Assembly (NCBI RefSeq): GCF_000284095.1
Contig: NC_017068.1
Span: 1,488,001 to 1,552,000 of the forward strand
DNA: 64,000 nucleotides
Direction of reading: 5' to 3'
Source: Selenomonas ruminantium subsp. lactilytica TAM6421
GTDB taxonomy: Bacteria > Bacillota > Negativicutes > Selenomonadales > Selenomonadaceae
The notes under the pieces were generated by a model. It was not told where the DNA came from and did not search any database. It saw only the letters and a list, made by a program, of their open reading frames with translations. Both the position numbers and the translations under genes were made by a program. This document shows positions 56,713 to 64,000 of this stretch, in pieces (positions within the stretch are counted from its first letter, which is position 1; the number at the start of each line of letters is the position of its first letter).

Positions 56713-57282
56713 ATGGCAGTGACAGACAAGGATTTAGACAAAGAGTTGGTTGAAGAAAAAATCAGCAGCGAAGATATTTTTGATGGCAATCTGCTTCATG
56801 TGAAGCGTGATACGGTGAAATTGCCCAGCGGCAATGAAGCCACGCGGGAGTGGATCAAGCATCCCGGCGCTTCGGCCGTGATTCCTGTGACGGAGGATGG
56901 CCAGGTTATCCTGGTGAAGCAATACCGTTATCCGATCGGCCGCATCACGCTGGAGATTCCGGCGGGCAAGCTCGATGCGCCGGATGAAGATCCGCTCTAC
57001 TGTGCAACCCGGGAACTGTCGGAGGAGACGGGCTATGAAGCGGACAGCATCACGAAACTGACGACCGTGGCAACGACGGTTGGTTTTTCCAATGAATACA
57101 TCCATATCTATGCGGCAGAAGGGCTCAAAGCTGGCAAGCAGCATACGGACGAGGATGAGTTCATCAATGTGGTGAAGATGCCGCTGGAGAAAGCCGTGGA
57201 GCTGGTACTGAACGGCGAGATTTATGATGCTAAGTCGGTGACGGCAATTCTGATGCTGGAACGCAGCCGGAGGGAGAAATAA
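56713..57282 (+). CDS. nudF: NUDIX hydrolase, ADP-ribose pyrophosphatase type
   Basis: 189 residues from ATG 56713 (GGGGAGG upstream). The Nudix box (GX5EX7REUXEEXGU) is GKLDAPDEDPLYCATRELSEETGYEA. The preceding IPVTEDGQVILVKQYRYPIGRITLEIPAG segment is typical of ADP-ribose pyrophosphatases, which hydrolyse ADP-ribose to AMP and ribose 5-phosphate. It is directly followed by the protease gene. Confidence 0.88.
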   Translation: MAVTDKDLDKELVEEKISSEDIFDGNLLHVKRDTVKLPSGNEATREWIKHPGASAVIPVTEDGQVILVKQYRYPIGRITLEIPAGKLDAPDEDPLYCATRELSEETGYEADSITKLTTVATTVGFSNEYIHIYAAEGLKAGKQHTDEDEFINVVKMPLEKAVELVLNGEIYDAKSVTAILMLERSRREK

Positions 57283-57909
57283 ATGTTTGATTTCAATCCA
57301 ATGACAATTATTGCAGGCCTGCCAGGGCTGATCATCGCCATGGTCATCCATGAGTATGCCCATGCCCAGGTGGCTGTCTGGTTAGGCGATTTCACACCGC
57401 GGCTCATGGGGCGGTTGACGCTGAACCCCAAAGCGCATATCGATCCGATTGGTATGCTGATGCTGTTTTTGGTGCATTTTGGTTGGGCTAAGCCTGTGCA
57501 GATCAATCCTCGTAACTTTAAAAATCCCCAGCGGGATGATATTTTGGTGTCGCTGGCCGGCCCCATGGCTAATTTTGTCACGGCTTTTCTGGCCTTGGTG
57601 GCGCTGCTGGTGTTTGACCGTATGGGCGGCGATATGACGACCGGCGTCTATATGGTCTTCCGTTTGATTATCGAGTATAATATCGGCTTTGGCATCTTCA
57701 ACCTGATTCCGCTGCCGCCTCTTGATGGTTCCCATGTACTCATGCAGCTGCTGCCCCGGGATATGGCCTACAAACTGGCAGGTTTGGAGCGCTATAGCTT
57801 CCTTATCCTGATCGTGCTGCTGATGACACCGGTGCTCAGCATGATCCTGATTCCCTGCCGCAATCTGATCTGGCAGATTTTCCGTTTATTGTTGAGTCCC
57901 TTTATCTGA
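57283..57909 (+). CDS. Site-2 protease family (M50) membrane protein
   Basis: 208 residues beginning at ATG 57283, right after the NUDIX stop. Zinc-binding HExxH is in MVIHEYAHAQVAVWLGDFTPRLMGRLTLNPKAHIDPIG, and the third ligand region NLIPLPPLDGSHVLMQLLP is present. Five or six membrane helices. It is the compact, YwhC-like form. The substrate is unknown; co-occurrence with scpA/scpB, as here, is common in Firmicutes. Confidence 0.9.
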   Translation: MFDFNPMTIIAGLPGLIIAMVIHEYAHAQVAVWLGDFTPRLMGRLTLNPKAHIDPIGMLMLFLVHFGWAKPVQINPRNFKNPQRDDILVSLAGPMANFVTAFLALVALLVFDRMGGDMTTGVYMVFRLIIEYNIGFGIFNLIPLPPLDGSHVLMQLLPRDMAYKLAGLERYSFLILIVLLMTPVLSMILIPCRNLIWQIFRLLLSPFI

Positions 57910-57916
57910 TTCACAA

Positions 57917-58642
57917 ATGGAAGATTACAAGATTAAACTCGATGCCTTTGAAGGCCCTATGGACCTTCTGATGCATCTGATCGAAAAGAACAAGATTGAT
58001 ATCTATGATATTCCCATAGCGGAGCTGACACGGCAGTATTTGGATTACCTGGACAGATTCCGGGAGTTCAATATGGAGATTGCCAGCTCCTTTCTGGTGA
58101 TGGCGGCAACATTATTGCAGATCAAATCCCGCATGATGCTGCCTAAAGCCTCAAAGGAAGAAGGCGAACCGGAGGAAGATCCCCGCTTTGAACTGGTACA
58201 GCGGATTCTGGAATACCGCAAATTCAAGCAGGTGAGCCAGGTGCTGGGGGATATGGCTGGTGTACAGGAGCGGTTTGTGGCCCGGGAGCCCATGGAATTA
58301 CCGGTACATCACCTGCCGCCAGGAAATCTGTCGCTGGATTTGTTGGTGGATGCTTTCCGCACGGTATTGTCCGTGGAGGAGGAGCTAACCATCCCCAAGG
58401 CCTTGGTGGAACCGGAGGAATACAGCATCAAGGGCAAGATGGAGGACATCATCCTGCTCCTAGGCCGCAGCCGGGGTAAATTGCTGTTTTCCGAGGCTTT
58501 TCACTCGGGAACGCGCAGCGAACTGATCGTGACTTTTCTGGCGCTGCTGGAATTGATGAAACTCCGGACGGTTACAGTCAAGCAGCAGCGTTCTTTTGCG
58601 GAAATCTATATCTGTGTCCGGGAGGAGGAAGTTCATGCCTGA
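57917..58642 (+). CDS. scpA: Segregation and condensation protein A
   Basis: 241 residues. N-terminal YKIKLDAFEGPMDLLMHLIEKNKIDIYDIPIAELTRQYLDYLDRF, MASSFLVMAATLLQIKSRMMLPK and C-terminal winged-helix region ELIVTFLALLELMKLRTVTVKQQRSFAEIYI are diagnostic of kleisin ScpA, which bridges the SMC heads and binds ScpB. Start ATG 57917 lacks a strong ribosome-binding site and is probably translated by coupling to the gene before it. Confidence 0.95.
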   Translation: MEDYKIKLDAFEGPMDLLMHLIEKNKIDIYDIPIAELTRQYLDYLDRFREFNMEIASSFLVMAATLLQIKSRMMLPKASKEEGEPEEDPRFELVQRILEYRKFKQVSQVLGDMAGVQERFVAREPMELPVHHLPPGNLSLDLLVDAFRTVLSVEEELTIPKALVEPEEYSIKGKMEDIILLLGRSRGKLLFSEAFHSGTRSELIVTFLALLELMKLRTVTVKQQRSFAEIYICVREEEVHA

Positions 58643-59258
58643 GAAAGAACGAGCAGAAATATCGGCAACAGGGCTGGTGGAGGCGGTGCTGTTTGCGGCA
58701 GGCAATCCCATGAGCGTGAAGGAAATCGCCCATATCATGGAGCTGGGCGTGATAGAAACCCAGAATATATTGACCCGCCTGCAGGCAGAACTGGATGAAC
58801 GGCATAGCGGTCTCACCCTGCGGCAGGTAGCGGGGGGCTATCAACTTGCCACCCGGCCCGAGGCTTATATGACGGTGGAACGGCTCAGCCAGGTCGTGGA
58901 CCGGAAGATTTCGGCACCGACTATGGAAACCCTGTCCATTGTGGCCTTCAAACAGCCAATCACGAAGGCGGAAATCGAAAATATCCGCGGTGTGCGCGTG
59001 GAGCGTGCCCTGCAGAAATTATTGGAATTGGAGCTTATTGCCGAAGTGGGCCGCAAGCCTGTATTGGGGCGGCCGATACTTTATGGTACGACGGATACCT
59101 TCCTGCGTTGCTTTGGGATAAACACCCTGGCAGATCTGCCGGAGCTGCCCAGTACAGAAGAGGCTGTGGCAGCGCTGGACAATGATCAGATGGAACTCTT
59201 CCAGGAGATGCAGCATTTGCAGGAAGCGGAGAAACAAGATACGGAGGAAATGGAATGA
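58635..59258 (+). CDS. scpB: Segregation and condensation protein B
   Basis: 207 residues from ATG 58635 (GGGAGGAGG upstream), overlapping scpA by 8 bases. LVEAVLFAAGNPMSVKEIAHIMELG, GLTLRQVAGGYQLATRPE, LSQVVDRKISAPTMETLSIVAFKQPITKAEIENIRGVRVERALQKLLELELIAEVGRKPVLGRPILYGTTDTFLRCFGI are the two winged-helix domains of ScpB. The C-terminal tail is acidic (QEAEKQDTEEME). It ends in ATGA with the U32 gene. Confidence 0.95.
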   Translation: MPEKERAEISATGLVEAVLFAAGNPMSVKEIAHIMELGVIETQNILTRLQAELDERHSGLTLRQVAGGYQLATRPEAYMTVERLSQVVDRKISAPTMETLSIVAFKQPITKAEIENIRGVRVERALQKLLELELIAEVGRKPVLGRPILYGTTDTFLRCFGINTLADLPELPSTEEAVAALDNDQMELFQEMQHLQEAEKQDTEEME

Positions 59259-61735
59259 TTGAATTACTAGCCCCGGCTGGCAGCCGTGAAGCGCTGATTG
59301 CCGCTGTGGAAAGCGGGGCCAATGCGGTCTATATGGCCGGCACGCAGTTCGGTGCCCGTGCTTATGCCAATAATTTTGATGAGGATGGCCTGCGTGAGGC
59401 CATCCGTTTTGCGCATTTGCGGGATGTGCTGATCAATGTCACCGTCAATACCATCGTAGATGACGAGGAAATCCCGGCGCTTAGGGAATATCTGCTATTC
59501 CTGCGGGATGCAGGCGCAGATGCGATTTTGGTGCAGGATCTGGGCGTGGCGAAGATCGCCCGGGAGATTGTGCCTGATATGCCCCTGCATGCCAGCACCC
59601 AGATGACGGTGCACAGTCTGGAAGGCGTACTGGCTTTGCAGGAATTGGGCTTTACCCGGGTGGTGCTGTCCCGGGAAATGTCCTTGAAGGAAATCGCTCA
59701 TATCTGCGCCAACTGTGATGTGGAAATCGAAGTCTTTATGCATGGGGCACTTTGTGTCTGTTATTCCGGCCAGTGCCTTATGAGCAGCATGATCGGCGGC
59801 CGCAGCGGCAACCGGGGGCGCTGTGCTCAGCCCTGCCGACTGCCCTATACGCTGGTGGATGAAAATGGCCAGGATGTGCTGGGGGATAAGGCAGGCAATT
59901 ATCTGCTTTCGCCCCGGGACCTCAATACCATTGATGTGATTCCTGACCTGATCAAGGCAGGCGTGGCTTCCTTGAAGATCGAGGGCCGCATGAAGCGTCC
60001 GGAATATGTGGCAACGGTAGTAGGTACGTACCGGGCTGCTATTGATCTGTATCTGACCGGTCAGGATTATACGATTGACCAGTCAGCCCGTGACAATCTG
60101 GCGCAGATCTTCAACCGTGACTTTACCACGGCTTATCTCGTGAACCGCCCCGGCAAAAAGATGATGAGTGACCGCCGTCCCAATAACCGGGGCCTGCTGA
60201 TTGGCCGGGTTACTGCCTACGACTGGGATAAGCGGCTTGTGACGGTGAAACTTTCCGGCAGATTGGCGTTGGGCGATCAGGTGGATTTCTGGGTGAAAGT
60301 TGGCGGCCGGGTAACGGCGACCATCAACGAGATGTCAGATGTCAAGGGCAGGCCGCTAACCTTGGCAGACAGTGGCGATACGGTATGTTTTGCCATTCCT
60401 GCTGCCGTCCGTGACCATGACCGGGTATTCAAGGTCTATGATGCCCAATTGATGGAAAGCGCCAAGGAAAAATATGCCAGTGGTGCACCTGTGCGGCGTA
60501 TCCCCATTACGGCGGAAGTCAAGGCGACAATCGGCGAGCCCTTGACGGTCATCCTGCGGGATAATGCCGGTCATATCGGTCAGGGCAGGACGGAATTCAT
60601 CGGGGAGGCGGCGAAAAAACGCCCCCTGTCGGAAGAGGTTATCCGCAAGCAGGTGGACCGTCTGGGCACCAGTGTTTATGAGCTAACGGAACTGCAGACG
60701 CAGATCAGCGGTGAAGTCATGGTACCCATGAGTGAGATCAACGAAGCCCGGCGGCAGGCTGTGGAAATGTTGGATGCTCAGCGTTTGGCTCATTATCCGC
60801 TGCGGGTAAAAAATCCGCAGCCCTTCCAGGCAGAACCCGCTGCGCAGACTACAGCGATGCCTCGCTTGCTGGTGGCCGTGGACAATCTGGAAAAGATGCG
60901 CGCAGCCATCGCCGGCGGCGCCGATGGCATTATCTTTGGCGGTGAATCCTACGAGCACGAAGCCTTGACTGTCATGGATTATGAAAAGGCCTGGCACTTG
61001 GCGCAAAAAGCTAAAGTGCGTCTTGATTTCAATCTGCCGCGTATCATGCGGGATGATTTCCAGCCCTTCTTTGAGAAAATCCTCACGGCGGCGAAGAAAT
61101 TCCCGCCTGCGGCCGTCCATGTCCATAACATCGCCCAGCTGCATCTGGTTAAAAGACTGACGGATTTTGCCATCCATGCAGATTACAGCCTGATTTCCTA
61201 TAACAAGAGCATGCTGGCGTTCCTCAGGGATTATGGTGTGGCGTCGGCTACGCTGTCGCCGGAACTGAAATGGCAGCAGATGGAAGCGCTGGCAAAGGAA
61301 AGTGCAATACCCTTGAGTGCCATTGTCCATGGACGCTTGGAACTGATGGTCTCCGAATACTGCGTGACAGGCAGCTTCTTAGGCAATGCAGGCGAAGGCC
61401 TCTGCAGCCATCCTTGCACCGCAGGCCGTTATGCCTTGAAAGACCGCAAGGAGGCCCTGTTCCCCCTGCGTATGGATCAGTTCTGTCACATGCACGTGCT
61501 AAACAGCAAGACCTTGTCCATGCTGCTCCATGCCATGAAGTTCAAGGGCGCGGGAATCAGGACGCTGCAGATTGAGGCCAAGGCCATGGATTGCAAGGAA
61601 ATCGAGGCCATCGTGAAGGCCTATGTCCAGGCTATGAAACTGCCGGCAAATCTTGACGAAGCCCAGGAAGATGCTCTGAAACGTCAGGAAGGCCCGGATA
61701 TTACCCGTGGTCATTATTTCCGCGGAGTACAGTAA
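59255..61735 (+). CDS. U32 family peptidase, long form
   Basis: 826 residues. ELLAPAGSREALIAAVESGANAVYMAG, VQDLGVAKIAREIVPDMPLHASTQMTVHSLEGVLALQELGFTRVVLSREMSLKEIAHI and the U32 signature EVFMHGALCVCYSGQCLMSSMIGGRSGNRGRCAQPCRLPY are in the first 250 residues. LKIEGRMKRPEYVATVVGTYRAAID follows, and then a DUF3656-type region. A second U32-like repeat fills the C-terminus (LDFNLPRIMRDDFQPFFEKI, LELMVSEYCVTGSFLGNAGEGLCSHPCTAGRYALKDRKE). Members are linked to collagen degradation or to 23S rRNA C2501 hydroxylation (RlhA). The cysteine set suggests an Fe-S cluster. Start overlaps scpB's stop. Confidence 0.9.
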   Translation: MIELLAPAGSREALIAAVESGANAVYMAGTQFGARAYANNFDEDGLREAIRFAHLRDVLINVTVNTIVDDEEIPALREYLLFLRDAGADAILVQDLGVAKIAREIVPDMPLHASTQMTVHSLEGVLALQELGFTRVVLSREMSLKEIAHICANCDVEIEVFMHGALCVCYSGQCLMSSMIGGRSGNRGRCAQPCRLPYTLVDENGQDVLGDKAGNYLLSPRDLNTIDVIPDLIKAGVASLKIEGRMKRPEYVATVVGTYRAAIDLYLTGQDYTIDQSARDNLAQIFNRDFTTAYLVNRPGKKMMSDRRPNNRGLLIGRVTAYDWDKRLVTVKLSGRLALGDQVDFWVKVGGRVTATINEMSDVKGRPLTLADSGDTVCFAIPAAVRDHDRVFKVYDAQLMESAKEKYASGAPVRRIPITAEVKATIGEPLTVILRDNAGHIGQGRTEFIGEAAKKRPLSEEVIRKQVDRLGTSVYELTELQTQISGEVMVPMSEINEARRQAVEMLDAQRLAHYPLRVKNPQPFQAEPAAQTTAMPRLLVAVDNLEKMRAAIAGGADGIIFGGESYEHEALTVMDYEKAWHLAQKAKVRLDFNLPRIMRDDFQPFFEKILTAAKKFPPAAVHVHNIAQLHLVKRLTDFAIHADYSLISYNKSMLAFLRDYGVASATLSPELKWQQMEALAKESAIPLSAIVHGRLELMVSEYCVTGSFLGNAGEGLCSHPCTAGRYALKDRKEALFPLRMDQFCHMHVLNSKTLSMLLHAMKFKGAGIRTLQIEAKAMDCKEIEAIVKAYVQAMKLPANLDEAQEDALKRQEGPDITRGHYFRGVQ

Positions 61736-61767
61736 TAAATACAAATATAAGTAAGTTTGCATAAAAG

Positions 61768-61820
61768 AGCGCAGAGCGCATTGTTGATAATAGACAATGT
61801 GCTCTGCGCTTATTTTATTG
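61768..61820 (+). terminator. Strong terminator after the U32 gene
   Basis: AGCGCAGAGCGCATTGT pairs with ACAATGTGCTCTGCGCT (one mismatch), 9-base loop, followed by TATTTTATTG. Confidence 0.85.
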
Positions 61821-61918
61821 CAAAAAATGATAAAACTTAGCATATCTGGGGATAAATATGATATTTTTTCACATAATGTCTTGTGGGGGGATGTGCTAAT
61901 ATAATAGAGAATAACAGA

Positions 61919-62140
61919 ATGGAACAAAGAACCGAAGCAGAAATCGACCTCGGCAGACTCATGCAAATACTTTACGCCCGCAAAAAGGCAGTGGGAACTA
62001 TCGTCGGCGGCTGTATGTCACTGGCCTTTGGAACTAATGGTGGCGATGAACTCTTTCGGCAATATCCCCGCATAAAGAAAAGCCATCTAAATCAAGCGAC
62101 AATTCTCATTACTGTTGTATATCAAACAGGTCGAGATTAG
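61919..62140 (+). pseudogene. Wzz/chain-length determinant-like N-terminus, truncated
   Basis: 73 residues from ATG 61919. EQRTEAEIDLGRLMQILYARKKAVGTIVGGCMSLAFG is the N-terminal segment before and within the first membrane helix of Wzz/tyrosine-kinase modulator proteins. The next residues (TNGGDELFRQYPRIKKSHLNQATILIT) are out of family and the long periplasmic coil and second helix are missing. A polysaccharide gene start left after deletion. The 170 bases that follow, to 62308, contain no gene I recognise, although GAAAAGTTG occurs twice. Confidence 0.65.
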
Positions 62141-62308
62141 AATGCTTACTTTTGGGGGCTGATCAATTATAGACTAACGATAAGCTAAAAACACTTCAGA
62201 AAAGTTGTGCTTACTTATGATATTGTATAAAACACCCCATAATGGTTGTGGTTTTGAGCTAAATACCTCGGAAAAGTTGCGTTATCCCCAATAAATCATG
62301 GGGAATAT

Positions 62309-62611
62309 ATGAAAAACAAGCAATCCCAAATATTTAGGAGTATTTTTTCAACTGAGACAAGGGGGTTATTTATCGCACAACTTTTCTGGGGGTGTTACAT
62401 CTTTTGTGGGGATTATCAAAAGACCTCCCAGCCAATTACGGTTTTGGGAGGTCTTCTTTCTGTTCTGGCGACTTTAGTCGCAATTGCCATCTATATATAC
62501 TATAGCACAGAAATTGATTTTATTAAAGAAAAATTAGAAAAAGTCTTGTCTTTTTTGTATAAAGAGTATAATTTTATACAGTTGTTTAAGAATGGAGGAA
62601 TCTTACTATGA
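62309..62611 (+). CDS. Small membrane protein
   Basis: 100 residues. Two hydrophobic segments (about residues 20-34 LFIAQLFWGCYIFCG and 44-63 VLGGLLSVLATLVAIAIYIYY) followed by a charged C-terminal helix (STEIDFIKEKLEKVLSFLYKEYNFIQLFKNGG). No strong ribosome-binding site. It ends in a 4-base overlap with the exported protein gene after it. Function unknown. Confidence 0.5.
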   Translation: MKNKQSQIFRSIFSTETRGLFIAQLFWGCYIFCGDYQKTSQPITVLGGLLSVLATLVAIAIYIYYSTEIDFIKEKLEKVLSFLYKEYNFIQLFKNGGILL

Positions 62612-62964
62612 AGAAACTGTTTTTACTATCTATGCTGGTACTCAGTATTTTTCTAGGTCAGGCTGCTACCGAGCCCACCACGACATATGCGGCTGATTGT
62701 TATGCCGGTGCAGATGAATATGGCAATATCTTGTGGATTGATAGCAACAGTATCGAAGTTCACTGCATGAATCTTCGTTGCAGAACAGTCATGACATCGT
62801 CAGACGGACGGAGACTTGACACTGATTACTATCATTTTCAGAGAGAAAAAGGAACGAATAACTGGTATTATACGAACAAGCAATTCTCCCAGTGGCGATA
62901 TGTCGGTAATGATCTTGCTGCACAGGTGATTCTGAATTATGTTCGCAGTAGATGCGAGCAGTAA
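62608..62964 (+). CDS. Secreted small cysteine-containing protein
   Basis: 118 residues, ATG 62608 behind GGAGGAATC. Signal peptide (KKLFLLSMLVLSIFLGQAA) and likely cleavage near TYA-AD. The mature part has four cysteines (ADCYAG, VHCMNLRCRTV, SRCEQ) and the WIDSNSIEVH..RTVMTSSDGRRLDTDYYHFQREKG phrase seen in many small exported Negativicutes proteins. Function unknown. Confidence 0.65.
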   Translation: MKKLFLLSMLVLSIFLGQAATEPTTTYAADCYAGADEYGNILWIDSNSIEVHCMNLRCRTVMTSSDGRRLDTDYYHFQREKGTNNWYYTNKQFSQWRYVGNDLAAQVILNYVRSRCEQ

Positions 62965-62990
62965 TGCATCTCATTGATGCAGAGAAATCC

Positions 62991-63078
62991 ATGGTGAACT
63001 CTTTTTCCTGAAGCTGCATTCTTTCGGGAAACTCTATAATCTGGTCATCACCAGCCTGGCGAACTTTGCTGTTAGCAT
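62991..63078 (-). pseudogene. AbrB/MazE-type antitoxin remnant with frameshift
   Basis: AAGGAGG precedes ATG 63078 with good spacing, but the frame stops after 14 codons at 63034. One base before the shift the sequence CAGCAAAGTTCG would read MLTAKVRQAGDDQIIEFPERMQLQEKEFTMD if one A were restored in the AAA run. That is the beta-strand start of AbrB-fold antitoxins (VapB/MazE). Homology fades after EKEFTMD at about 62995, where the neighbouring gene's sequence begins, so the C-terminal part is also lost. Confidence 0.6.
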
Positions 63079-63130
63079 AAATATTCCTCCTTGCCCTTTC
63101 AAGGGGATAGTGATAGAATTAAGCATATAG

Positions 63131-63171
63131 AAAAAGAGGCCGTTGGTGTTTAGCGGCGTCAACGCTCCCTC
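63131..63171 (-). terminator. Terminator of the small toxin transcript
   Basis: On the minus strand GAGG-GAG-CGTTG pairs with CAACG-G-CCTC, followed by TTTTTC. The right arm is the same ACACCAACGGCC that can pair with the 5' end of the transcript, so the two structures exclude each other. Confidence 0.65.
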
Positions 63172-63248
63172 TATATCTGTGATTGGGAAGGCTTGAACAC
63201 ACGCAGGTTCCACACTCCTTCCCTTTCAGGATGCCTAAAAGGCGCTGC

Positions 63249-63326
63249 TTATTTCAGCAAGGTAGCAACGCCAATCAGAACTTGAAGAATAGCCAGCAAT
63301 TGCATGGCAAACTGATACTTCGTCAT
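63249..63326 (-). CDS. Candidate type I toxin, 25-residue membrane peptide
   Basis: The frame from ATG 63326 to TAA 63249-63251 encodes MTKYQFAMQLLAILQV followed by LIGVATLLK: a charged start, one hydrophobic helix of about 17 residues and a terminal lysine, as in Fst/Ldr-type or holin-like type I toxins. GGAAGGGAGG lies 8 bases before the ATG. A minus-strand promoter at 63378-63406 and a terminator at 63131-63171 define a transcript of about 240 bases with an unusually long 3' part. The first 12-13 bases of that transcript (GGCCGTTGGTGT) are complementary to bases just before its 3' end, a feature of type I toxin mRNAs. The antisense RNA was not located with certainty. Confidence 0.6.
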   Translation of the reverse strand: MTKYQFAMQLLAILQVLIGVATLLK

Positions 63327-63377
63327 GGCACTACCTCCCTTCCAGAGGTGGCGCGGACACACCAACGGCCTTGTATC

Positions 63378-63406
63378 AGTATAGCATGCGGCTGGCTATT
63401 TTTCAA
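63378..63406 (-). promoter_or_regulatory. Promoter of the small toxin transcript
   Basis: On the minus strand TTGAAA (63401-63406) and TATACT (63378-63383) are 17 bases apart. Initiation would be near 63371, exactly at the start of the GGCCGTTGGTGT arm. Confidence 0.65.
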
Positions 63407-63523
63407 TTGTCTGTCTTTTTTATTTGTGCTGTATCGGATGCACAACATAGCAAGGCAATATCATCCATAAGTGAAAAGATAAAGGCTCGCAAAGGAGTTG
63501 AATTCACTACGGATAAAGACAGG

Positions 63524-64000
63524 ATGAAATATATAGGCTATGGCAGGAAAAGAGGGATGTGGAGGGTCAAGGTAGGGATCTCCGGAGAAATCAAGACGTT
63601 ATCCGAAGGCTTTTTCGGTAAAGAAGACAGCGCCGCAGATAGGAACAAGGCCATGAAGATTCGTGACGGCCTCTGTGAAGACCTGAGTATCAAACTGAAT
63701 TTCATGGCGGCCCAAAAAGAAGCAAAGCCTGTTGACCTGAAAAAGATGACGATAGGGGAGCTCCTGTCTAAATGATATGAGAAGAACGTACTGCCCAGGC
63801 TGACCTCGGAACGCAGCAAGGGATGGTACAATCAGGCGTTCAATGAGCATGTCCTGCCGTTCTTCGGTAATCTGAAGGTGGAAGAGGTGAGCAAGGATAT
63901 CGTGCAGGCCTGGGTTGCGGATTTACGCTGGCACGGAAACAATCACAGGAAAGGGAGAGAGCTTAGCTCTGGTACTGTACGTCAGTGTATCGCAAAATTT
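63524..64000 (+). pseudogene. Tyrosine recombinase/integrase, partial, with in-frame stop
   Basis: The frame from about 63464 (ATG 63524) reads MKYIGYGRKRGMWRVKVGISGEIKTLSEGFFGKEDSAADRNKAMKIRD, an AP2-like DNA-binding N-terminus of phage-type integrases, and KKMTIGELLSK, then a TGA at 63773. The same frame continues YEKNVLPRLTSERSKGWYNQAFNEHVLPFFGNLKVEEVSKDIVQAWVADLR, the core-binding domain, and runs to the window end. The stop codon replaces the tryptophan expected at SKWYE, a single G-to-A change. The catalytic domain lies outside the window. No tRNA or clear att site is beside it. Confidence 0.7.

Noticed and set aside
63773-63775. TGA in the integrase considered as a selenocysteine codon
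   Set aside because: Integrases are not selenoproteins, the expected residue is tryptophan, and no following selenocysteine insertion structure was evident.

Overview
The window looks like a chromosomal segment of an anaerobic, flagellated member of the Negativicutes, most likely a Selenomonas-like Selenomonadaceae. The grounds are a flagellin gene, a short anaerobic-type ThiC under a TPP riboswitch, a corrinoid adenosyltransferase, a U32 peptidase next to scpAB, a secreted adhesin remnant, and the mix of medium-GC housekeeping genes with AT-rich accessory genes. The genus is an inference from gene content; no rRNA is present.

Layout. 1-5.7 kb is an insertion-sequence graveyard: an IS3-type transposase tail, a DRB0094-type RNA ligase cut by an IS3-family element, an IS5-type remnant, three AT-rich orphan genes, and an IS5-type element with a 251-bp internal tandem duplication, followed by an HU fragment. 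5.7-26.2 kb is an accessory zone of small genes and remnants: acetyltransferase, CYTH and DUF1653 proteins, an Mrr nuclease stub, and at 11-20 kb a same-strand run that looks like an orphan immunity cassette (Sel1 repeats, DUF1266, Imm30-like, CbrC-like and unknown small acidic proteins). A cyclase-family hydrolase, a second IS3-family element, an EFR1-type flavodoxin/ferredoxin protein, CobO and a DUF2284 protein follow. 26.3-28.1 kb holds a small-RNA candidate and a shrunken CO dehydrogenase/ABC transporter operon whose genes have lost their middles.

28.2-33.4 kb carries two XRE regulators, a flagellin with a large beta-helix-like insert, and an adhesin remnant. 33.4-38.5 kb is an operon of circularly permuted ATP-grasp, alpha-E, transglutaminase and two AstE/M14-like proteins, probably a peptide or amide making and trimming pathway. 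thiC follows with its riboswitch and leader terminator. On the minus strand, 40-45.2 kb encodes signalling proteins: a BMP-type binding protein with a hybrid histidine kinase, a 59-residue remnant of a chemoreceptor, and a REC-HD-GYP phosphodiesterase.

45.4-55.5 kb is the most unusual region. It begins with a GHKL sensor kinase and a secreted WG-repeat protein. After these come a MATE transporter fused to an RsbW-like ATPase domain, an RsbU-like phosphatase, a stand-alone RsbW-like protein, a protein joining an NRPS-type condensation fold to a cNMP-binding-like domain, a STAS anti-anti-sigma protein and a second RsbW-like protein. This reads as a partner-switching pathway with no visible sigma factor and with a transporter and a catalytically dead-looking condensation protein as possible outputs. 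It is my best candidate for an undescribed system.

55.6-61.8 kb is ordinary core genome: a tRNA cluster (Asp, and a duplicated Gly-Cys pair), NUDIX hydrolase, site-2 protease, scpA, scpB and a U32 peptidase. 61.9-64 kb is accessory again: a truncated Wzz-like gene, two small envelope genes, a likely type I toxin gene with the expected 5'/3' mRNA pairing, a frameshifted AbrB-type antitoxin, and a tyrosine recombinase with an in-frame stop that runs off the window.

A theme across the accessory parts is genes that keep a good ribosome-binding site and N-terminus, and often the C-terminus, but have lost the middle (fructosamine kinase, ABC transporter genes, chemoreceptor). No CRISPR array or rRNA gene was seen.
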